Assembly (NCBI RefSeq): GCF_000003605.2
Contig: NW_003130359.1
Span: 277,577 to 317,200 of the forward strand
DNA: 39,624 nt
Direction of reading: 5' to 3'
Source of the DNA: Saccoglossus kowalevskii
Taxonomy: Eukaryota > Hemichordata > Enteropneusta > Harrimaniidae
The position numbers were made by a program, and so were the translations under genes. Below the pieces are notes generated by a model. It was not told the DNA's origin. It did not search any database and saw only the letters and a program-made list of their open reading frames with translations. Of this stretch, positions 31,201 to 39,624 are shown one piece after another (positions within the stretch are counted from its first letter, which is position 1; each line of letters starts with the position of its first letter).

Positions 31201-32706
31201 TAATTAATGCTGTTCCAGAGCAATATCTCTCAATATGGACAAGTACTCGTTTGATGATCAGATACAAATGTCAATCATTTTAATGTTAAACAATCATCGT
31301 AATCATATTCCTGACATGTTTATATTTCAGCTATACCCGGTATTACTATAAACAAAACTATATATCTTAAATTAGATAACTAACAGGAACTGTGGCATGC
31401 ATGGCTTGTGTTTTTCGTATTCAGAGTGACAAATTTATTGTCTGGCAATCATTCTGTTTGTAAAAAATAATTTTTCATGCTCGTATATATAACAAATTAT
31501 TGACAACATTTGTTTGTATTTGACACATGGACGCAATATCGCTAAGTACATACATCCAGCGTCACTCAATTATTGATTTTAGAACCCAGCTACATGTACA
31601 TGTACATACAGATATGTTGGACAAGCCGAGTAAAGAACCAATCAGTAGTATACTCAATTTTTACGCAAAATTTACAAAACTCTAGTTCGTTATTTAGAAA
31701 ATGTACTGATACTCTATTTACATTCAGAAAAGGCATCACCAGAAGTCTGTATTTCAATAAAGCTAGTAGAGAATACGGTACCAAAAATAAAGACCGTTGA
31801 GTGATGATTCTTGTTCTCTCGCTGTTGAAAACATCAAGGACACTAGGTGTTATTAAATATGTGGCCAAATTCAGAGTGGAGTCTTTGCCTCGGTCAGCCA
31901 ACGCTTCAAACCGCATGCAATCACAGAGCCCTAAACACAGAAATTCTACTAAAAAATTGCTTGATAGGAAGCCCGGGAACTATAATAATCTGTCAAGCCT
32001 GTATGGGAAGGGGGCTCTCTGTGTTATTACAGCAAGAGAAATGCATTCAAGATTGATGATGAATTGACCAACTCCAGTCAGTATAAGAACCATTCAATGT
32101 GAAACAATACTTCACTGGTGTTATTTAAGTTGAGAAAGCGTACCAGGATCACAGGTGAAAGATCCACTTTGACAAACTTAATGTACACGCAAACCTATGT
32201 TGATTTGGTGTATACTGTATTCTAATCCAACATTCTTTGGTAGGGACGTGGGACATTCAACTCTGAAACAACTCCCCTCCTTTGTATAAAAAATTTAGTA
32301 CACCTGTCCAGATTTGTTTTTATAATAAACGCGTACTGTACTATACCGAGTTGAGGCGATACGCTGCATTGGAAACGCAATGCCACGTGGTGTCTGTAAT
32401 AACCATATTTGGATCCTTTTTCAGTGTAAGAGTATAATTTGATGTCTTCGCCATATTTTTGAATTCACTTTGTTTTCATTGTTACAGTGGCTATGTTATT
32501 CATATGGTAGTTTGTCATGAATGTTTGATATTTTGGAATGGTTTTCCCCATCTGTTACATGTTACATCTGTAGGCAATTGATATGTCAAATGGGCATGCT
32601 GCCATTCCAACTGATTCCTTACCTGATATTGAGTATTAAACTCATCCATAGTTGTTGTCATAGCAACTGTGCATTAGATGAGAGGTACACCTGAAAATAA
32701 AAGATT
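31201..32706. other. Region with overlapping open frames of unknown meaning
   Basis: Overlapping frames lie on the minus strand (31590-31916, 108 codons, the longest in the window) and on the plus strand (31573-31800, 31801-32067, 31847-32056). None shows a domain that I recognise. TTTCAATAAAGC (about 31752) and AAAATAAAGACC (about 31785) resemble polyadenylation signals. At 32031 an ACAG acceptor-like site precedes an open stretch R-N-A-F-K-I-D-D-E-L-T-N-S-S-Q. I do not call a gene. Confidence 0.35.
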
Positions 32707-32857
32707 TGTCATAGACGCAATTCCAAATTATAGTGCATTGTGGGATTGTTATGTCAGGTTGCACAAGTTGGCACACCTTGTGATTGGGTTCGATCATAGT
32801 TTGATTCAGTTAAAACTATCCCACAATTCACTTTGATTCAGAATTGCGATATGGTCT
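32707..32857. mobile_element. MITE-like element with about 40-bp inverted repeats (about 150 bp)
   Basis: The left arm is ACGCAATTCCAAATTATAGT, then GCATTGTGGGATTGTT. The right arm read on the minus strand is TCGCAATTCTGAATCAAAGT, then GAATTGTGGGATAGTT. Identity between arms is roughly 80%. The interior is about 60 bp with TTGCACAAGTTGGCACACC. No transposase is present. Confidence 0.75.
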
Positions 32858-35457
32858 TTATATTATAATCATCTCTATAAAGTGCTACAGGGCTTGAAGA
32901 TAAGGGTAGTCCTATAGCTCAGGACAAGAAAAATTTGCATTTGAACAACCGAGTAGTAACTCACTTGCCTTCACAGACTGATTAATATATGGGCAACTTA
33001 CATTACATAAGTGAGATTGAAAAATTAAATTGAAGCCCAGTGTTGAGTACCATCATTAAAATATTTGTTGTCATCTGGTCAATATTCTAAATATCACAAT
33101 GCTATTCTGTTGAACAAATAAACTGTTTTTGCTGTTCCTTTTACAGTAACTACTTTTAATAAAATGAAATGTACATGTAATTCTCCCAGGTAAAATCAAT
33201 ACTGTTTTATTAATTTAATCTGTCATTATTTTATGATTAGTTTTGGCTATCATTTTGGATATGTACATGTATATATTTGTGTATGTGTACAAATTATTGA
33301 TGTGTTGAGAAGAATTTATCACCAGTTTAGTTTGCACATGTAATTTGTCTGTCTATAGGAAGAACTTACTATTGTGGGTGTGAGTGTTTGGAGACATTTC
33401 TTGGTTATGCTTTAACTGGTTTAGTTCCATCGTCTGAATCACATACATGGTCTTGCAAGCTTGATGTAAACATTTGCCTACATGAGTCTATGCTCGATTC
33501 AACCCAGAGGTCACAAATTAGACCTTGGTAAGATGCTTTGATCTGATTGGGGGAGCCTCTAAAACATACTTCCAATCAGGGTTCAATGTGATAATATCAC
33601 TAGCTGATAATAGTGCAATGACACTAACTTGTATTATTATATCACCTGAAAGTTTATTTCTGAAAAAAATAATCGATAACCATCACTGACTGTAATTGCC
33701 AAAATTGTTTCCACCAATGTACTTTAGCATAAATTAGCATATGATTTCTAAGCGTAATTCTCTAAAATTATGATTTATATGTCTTATTTGACATGTTATT
33801 ACTCGATATCACTTATTTGTGGAGAATTTAATATTTGTGGCATCATGGCTGTAATATCCATTTGCCCTTTGGTTCACAAATAATACTGGCTCATGGCATC
33901 ACCTGTACCATTCAGCTCTATAAACAAATCATTTCAGATGAAAGCCTCATGTAATCAATCTTATCAAATATGGCCATGACAGCCGTTTTAAACATCCCAG
34001 TTGACAAAATCCATCTTATCAGGACAACAGTATTGGTTCCTTTTTACAGACAACAGCATACATGTATTGCTTGGAAACAATTTTGTAATATGAACGTAGT
34101 CGTAGAGTGGGGACGACCATTATAATGAAACCATATTTGATTGATGGACCACCTGATTTTTGCTGTTATATTTTTGTTATTACATCTTAATATTATTATT
34201 TGTATTATTAAATAGTTTTTGAAATAGTTAACAATTTAGTTTCCAAACTATCTTAATTACCTTTCCCCATTACAGATTTTATATGGACAGTAACATTAAT
34301 ATGCAGAACTTGGTATGCATGAAGCTTGTGATTTAAAAAATATTCATTTTATAATTCTTCTGTTACAATGATTTTTGTTTGTCTATTTTGAAGGCTTGAC
34401 ATGTAAACCATATGTTTTCAGTGAAATGACAATCCACATGCTGGAAAATAATACAAAATTTCTATTGTCTAGTGACAAGGAAAATGTTTATTGTGAATTT
34501 ATCGCAGGTACTGTTTAGCAAGCGAGCAAACATACCGGTAGTATTTTAGCTTGAGAGTTTTTATTGGGATATGTATGAAGGCAATCGCCCATACAATACA
34601 CATATTTTGTAATCATGTTTTTGTGTTATCATTTGTCATCACATTTAAAGAACTAAACAACAATCTTTCTGGGGTTTTTTTTGAACGACTAGAACAACCA
34701 AGGTATAAAAGCCATATTTCCTGTTCAATGGGAATACCATTGTTTGTTCACGTAATAATTATGTGTTATCTCTCTGTATGATGTTATTTAAATTTTTAAT
34801 AATCAAGAGCTGTAATGTCACCAGTGTTGTGACTGTTCTCTACTTTCTGCTGGCAGCTTCTGGTTATGTTGAGAAAAAGATACACGCACACATAAATGTA
34901 ATAGTATACTGCTAAATACCCCCGGTAGTAGAAAATTATTGAAATCCAAAACTCAGAGTCTACTGTCTCAACCCATGCACATGTATGGTAGATTGTCCTA
35001 TAACCCAGTTCTCTTCAAATGTATTATACTTAGAACAGGAAATCTCTTGTTGACATCAACCCATATTGTAAACATAGTTGACTTGTATTCGTTGTCACAG
35101 AGTTCACAGGTTACATTCAACTGTCATTCACACTTCATGTAAATACTGTGCATTACATGTACTCATGTAATTTACAAATCATCTGTATCGTTTTAAATTG
35201 TTCAGCAAAAAGTAAAAGTGGAATTTATATAATTGATAGTTTTCTTATTCAATTGGCTCTTTATTTTCAGGATATATAATTCACTGAATCTTTGAGTGTT
35301 TACAGCATTTTATAACAAGTTTATACATACATATGTACATCACTAGTTGTAATTTATTTTAAGAAAGATTTAGAATGAATAAACACTTCTCTTTTACATA
35401 TTATTATTACAAATATTGGCTGTTGTTGCATGGGCAAAAATAAAATTATTCTTAAAA
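32858..35457. other. Non-coding region
   Basis: No exon is supported. The second CCAAT-type hairpin is at 33543-33579. Open frames at 34551-34781 and 34939-35142 have no recognisable motif. Confidence 0.5.
33543..33579. repeat. CTGATTGG...CCAATCAG hairpin, 21-nt loop
   Basis: Exact 8-bp arms (33543-33550 and 33572-33579) preceded by GAT, as in the hairpin at 20962. Loop sequences differ but have equal length. Confidence 0.7.
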
Positions 35458-35671
35458 TACTGTAAATGCATCATTTATTCACTGGGTTTTGAATTTCTCT
35501 ATTTTTGCTGATAAGTGTAATTCACTAAATTAAATCCATGTGAAGATGTAAAATAACAATAGAACTCATTGTTTCACTGCCAAATTTGTGAACTTAAAAC
35601 CTAGAGTAAATATGCCAAAAACTTCAAAATAGCAAAATTGAACGTCAGTGAAAATTAATGGTTTTAAAGTA
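35458..35671. mobile_element. TACTGTAAA-ended MITE, copy 2 (214 bp)
   Basis: Begins TACTGTAAATGCATCATTTA then TTCACTGGGTTTTGAATTTC. Ends CAGTGAAAATTAATGG then TTTTAAAGTA, the inverted counterpart. Ends and length match 12796-13008 (213 bp), but the interior is strongly diverged. Confidence 0.75.
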
Positions 35672-37728
35672 CATGTACATACCGGTATACTAATTAAAAC
35701 ATTTTTTAATATTTAATTTAACCAGAATTCCATGTTAACACAATATCATGTGTTGATTTTTTCTGTGAGGGGGGAATCCTTAGATTTCCTTCCGGCTTTC
35801 GTTCTATTTCAAGTGAACTGTTATTCATACCAGTCAAGTACTTGCAGGTGTGAGTTCACATATATGTACCGGTATATGCATAAAACATTTTCTTTTTAAA
35901 TCCATCGACAAATCTAAGATGGCTTAAACGTCTATATTTAGGCTATATACTCAATCTCCTTTGTTAGGACACATGTGGGTGGTTTCATTTCCATTCTTGT
36001 CTCGGTGAAAGTTTACATTCTGCTTTTCTAGACCCGAGTGTACTAAGGCCTATATATTTACTTGATGAGAATTATTCCACCTGTGATTAGATTACAGTCT
36101 TCTGTGCTAAATTTAATATAGTCTTATATTCTAAAGCAGTCAATACTTTCAATGTATGAAGTAATGATTATTATTTAAATTGAATAGAATATTTTATTTC
36201 ACAATAGTATATGATATTTTTTTTTTATTTTTGTGGAATATCGACATCTATCTCAGTAAGAATTTTTTTCCCCGACACTCATTTCTTTTAGAGCAAAATT
36301 CCATTATACATGAATAAGTACAATGACTGAACTATCATGCAACAGGAGTCCCAGTATTCTCATTCTAAAATTTCTTTTGAAATGTATGTGTATTTGATTC
36401 TGTAAACAGTCTTGTTGGGTTGAAATCAATAACCCTCATGATGACATTACAAAATTTGAGGTTTCAAACCAACTTTATATTGGTACAACAATTCTGGATT
36501 GTAGTAATATTCACAACAAAGGTGACGATTTGCGATAAAGCAAGCAAAATCTGGTTGTGAAGTCAAAATGCTGTCATTAGGACATCCTGACAGATTGTTT
36601 AAACGGAATATTTCCCACAAATCATGTTTATTCTGCCTTGTAATATATTACTAAAATAGGAAATAATTATGAATTGTACGGGTATATGTTTATCTATATC
36701 TAAATAATAGACAGTTGTTGAAAAATACCCTTAAATTTAAGCTTCTGAAAATTGACATATTGAAATGCGAGCTGTGTATATAGTATGTTATAATCATGCT
36801 CTACATGCATTAAAGTCTGTAATACATGTAAGATATGTAGCTCCATCACCGGCGAACGATTAATGGATTGTTGATAACATGTTCTTGGTTCATGGCCGTA
36901 GCTAGAAAACTAAGGCAGATGAAGGAAAACCAAGATGTGATCATCTAGCCAATAGTGTTACGAACACCCTGTGCAATTTACTGATCATTTGCATGACTGA
37001 AAGTGTTAAAAAACAGTGTTTTACTAGTGAAATTTGACAAAACAGCACAATAGCAAAATTGGTATATTGGTATACTACGATATTCACCCTTATCTAAGAT
37101 GTACAGATTGTTATAGTAGCACACTTTAAGTAATTTTTAGAGAATGTCTGTATCACTGATCAATATTTAACACGATTTGCCCTTGTTGCTACATGTACCT
37201 TAGAAAAAATAATTTCAATATATAAGTGGTTATGAACATGAGTTCATCCTTAAAGCTATATAAAATTCATAAGTATGTGTGTATCAATTCGATTATAACT
37301 AGAAACGCTGTGTATTTTTCTATAATTAGTTTTTTTACTTGCAAATGAGAATCATTATCACATGTGTGGCAAGCAGTTACTTTTCCTGAATACAGTATGT
37401 TCGTTGCAAAGGCTAAATGTCTCAACACTGATTACTCCATTATAGTTATTTCAGTCAACCTACATATATTTTCTATCTGTCATTTCCTAGCTGTTTGCTC
37501 TTTGATTAAAACTTATTAGTACAATGCATGGCCTTTTGAGTTCATTTCCTGTTTCCGGTATCTATCTGATGAATGCCTCCTGAATAAACTCAGTGGCTAT
37601 GTACAATCAATGTCATTGACTGAATTTTGCTTCAACTCGTATCAGTTAATGAATGTACTAATACAAATTCCCCTATTTTCAATATCTAATATTAGTTATC
37701 TTCAATATTTAGTTAGAATTGATTTCCA
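35672..37728. other. Non-coding region
   Basis: AT-rich, no supported exon. Two TACCGGTA palindromes (35680-35687, 35867-35874) lie at its left edge, directly after the MITE. Confidence 0.5.
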
Positions 37729-38560
37729 TATGCGAAGCACGAAATGGGAGTCTTTGCTGTTACCCTTTCTGTCTATATGTGTGTAATTATACACTTACAA
37801 CTTTTATGCTTAGAACCAATTACAGGATTTCAATAATACTTTGTATGTATGTATGTATATGCTCCGGGGTAATGTACGCATACGTTTATTTGTTTGGGAA
37901 GGCTGTGCATATTAATTACCTATTTTGCATACTAATTTGCAAATTTTTACAGACATGATTAGTTCTCGGTTGAAATCCATAAAAATTAATTCTAATTCTT
38001 ATTAATTCTAATTGATTTGCATAATAATTAACCATTTCCTTTTATATCTCAAGACAACCAAACAGATTTTGATGAAACGAGCTGTGTGGATGTGCCTTTC
38101 AGTACAAACCTGATTAGTTTTGGATTGATATTCATGCTCTTTAATTGCCTGATTGGCATAAATTACTCAATCTTAACTGTACCACATATCTCAAGATCTA
38201 CTCAATAAATTACAAAGATAATGTACCTACCCTGACTGGTTTCTTATTAAAGGTTGTCTATATAATTGTCTAATTTACATAATAATTAGCCAATTACTGG
38301 TGATATCTCTGGAACCACACAATAGGTTTCAATGAAACTTAGGGTAGTCTTGTTTGAGGTTGAAATGTGTGCATATTAATTCTGTATCATTATTATCTGA
38401 TTTGTAGCTGTTCCAAAGAATACTAGTCTTGTATAGAGTTTAGGAAAACTTAGGTACATAGGTGTGAGATAATCCATATCTTTCTCAAGTTTGGGTTTAA
38501 CTCTTATATACAATAAGCTAATTTTCAGCTCTTCCACAGATAGGTATTAAAGTATATTTT
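37729..38560. mobile_element. Modular element A, second and more decayed copy
   Basis: The header TATGCGAAGCACGAAATGGG then AGTCTTTGCTGTTACCC matches the header at 22168. It is followed by a short GTATGTATGTATGTAT run, then modules with ATATCTCAAGA, TTTTGATGAAACGAG, CTGATTAGTTTTGG, GCATATTAATT and TTGCATAATAATTA at spacing of roughly 120-150 bp. No right inverted end was found, and the modules fade by about 38560. The open frame at 37719-37958 lies in the header. Confidence 0.7.
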
Positions 38561-39101
38561 TTTTGTTATAATGTTTCTAAAGTTTTCTAGTATGATATTC
38601 AACACGCAATGGATCAAATTACTTTCACAGTTTGCATCTGAAACCACAGAGCTATATCAGCTAACAGTAAGCTTCCTTTGATTTTATGTTTGAGATCAAT
38701 TTATGGTTACTGTAACTTTTTTTGTCAACCTAGGTTTCTTGAGATTTGTGTCCATGTCAGTTATGAAATACTCTCATTTGATGGTCTCATGATAAGCTTT
38801 TAATATCAACTGGATAAGCCTGATGAGTGACTACTATGAGCTTAAAATATATATTCCTGCTGTATCTTGTGTAACAGTAATTTTGTGAGTCATGTAGGTA
38901 CATGTATACATGGTCACTCAGTTATTTTGAGTTTTTGATATATGTGCCTTTATTGTTTTGCTACATACCTGTAAGTATAATTAACAGAGCTAAATAATAT
39001 CAAAATATTTCATTGTATCATGCAAATTGGAAAGTTGTCTGTAGCATATTTAAAATTTCAGAAAATCATTCAAACCAGAAAACACTGATGTGTATTTTTG
39101 T

Positions 39102-39166
39102 ACTCACTCACTCACTCACTCACTCACTCACTCACTCACTCACTCACTCACTCACTCACTCACTCA
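39102..39166. repeat. (ACTC)n microsatellite, about 16 units
   Basis: Pure ACTC tetranucleotide run. It gives the T-H-S-L repeat in the open frame at 39013-39309, which is therefore not evidence of a gene. Confidence 0.97.
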
Positions 39167-39496
39167 TTGTATACGTAGAAAGTGAGTTTTTTATAATTCT
39201 GTACATAATTCCTTTTGTCAAATGTTGTAAGTCAGGAACTGTAACTATCCTGATGGATTTGATCTGTGGTCAGAAGGGAAAGAATATATTGTTCTCTTCT
39301 GTACACTAACGTAACATAAAATATGCCAAGACAGTTTTTCATCACGTTTGTAGTGGATTCGAGCATGAGTTATAGTTGGTGCCATATTGACATGCTCTAC
39401 TTACGGTTTATCAGTTTTGTTGCTAATGTGATCTATTAGCTGTCACTTTTTCATATTGAACAGTCTGGTCTTCTATTAACATATTGACATCCACAG

Positions 39497-39550
39497 AGCT
39501 TTAATGTATTATAATTTATTCATAGCTTTAATGTATTATAATTTATTCCT
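39497..39550. repeat. 27-bp tandem duplication
   Basis: AGCTTTAATGTATTATAATT followed by TATTCAT starts at 39497 and again at 39524; the copies are identical over about 25 bp. Confidence 0.9.
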
Positions 39551-39624
39551 GCTGCTGACAATGTTGTATTAAAGGGTATAGGTACAATACATGACCTGGT
39601 ACCATCACAGATTTCTCATGAGTG

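Larger units (their letters stand above)
38561..39624. other. Non-coding region with microsatellite, right edge of window
   Basis: Holds the ACTC microsatellite and a 27-bp duplication listed separately. No exon was recognised. Confidence 0.5.

Noticed and set aside
32780..32800. GGGTTCGATCATAG resembling a tRNA B box
   Set aside because: No A box, acceptor stem or anticodon arm at the right distance; it lies inside an inverted-repeat element.
33356..33400. Possible small exon after CTGTCTATAG (GAAGAACTTACTATTGTGG)
   Set aside because: Acceptor and donor are both acceptable, but the peptide is too short to recognise and the context is AT-rich noncoding DNA.
39013..39309. 98-codon open frame with THSL repeats
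   Set aside because: Its centre is the ACTC microsatellite; the flanks show no motif or splice sites.

Overview
This is an AT-rich, intron- and repeat-dominated eukaryotic nuclear window, most likely from an invertebrate bilaterian (probably marine). Three things support that: a split metazoan-type gene with GT-AG introns, several degraded non-LTR retrotransposon fragments of the kind common in lophotrochozoans, hemichordates and amphioxus, and a dense population of short inverted-repeat elements and long-unit tandem arrays. I cannot fix the phylum from the sequence. There is no prokaryotic gene organisation, no CRISPR array, and no tRNA or rRNA gene that I could recognise.

The only protein-coding gene I can name is at the left end on the minus strand: the first three coding exons of a RANBP2/Nup358 orthologue (4908-4979, 2171-2396, 1064-1170). 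They encode residues 1-135, the N-terminal extension plus the first TPR motifs. Splice sites are canonical and the reading frame runs through all three exons. The gene continues off the left edge. Its introns hold a higher-order tandem array (1-500), a fold-back element (3484-4020), a small inverted-repeat element (2894-3086) and two diverged copies of another repeat. Its putative promoter (about 5020-5140) carries CRE-like and TATCGATA motifs, and a plus-strand splice donor at 5137 leaves room for a divergent transcript.

From 5.1 to 12.5 kb there is no convincing host gene. The region holds a dead reverse-transcriptase fragment (about 5980-6190), a GC-rich minisatellite (9189-9558), a 208-bp tandem duplication ending in a LINE-like tail (10601-11060) and an inverted-repeat element (11615-12178). 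Two CpG-containing promoter-like clusters follow: one with NRF1- and E2F-type motifs (12547-12650), and one with overlapping ZNF143-, NRF1- and YY1-type motifs (14165-14200) followed by a plausible 5'UTR exon and splice donor (14251/14252).

From 14.3 kb to the right edge I see no exon I can defend. This could be a very long first intron of the gene starting near 14.2 kb, or intergenic DNA. It contains a family of about 213-bp TACTGTAAA-ended elements (one copy here at 35.5 kb, its sister at 12.8 kb), other MITE-like elements (19474-19657, 23601-23759, 32707-32857), a LINE 3' end (about 25141-25611), a 38/40-bp minisatellite (25831-26160), and three large elements built from roughly 120-160-bp modules (22160-23537, 30430-31200, 37729-38560). 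The palindromes TACCGGTA and TACATGTA are conspicuously over-represented in this half. All alignments and counts were done by eye.
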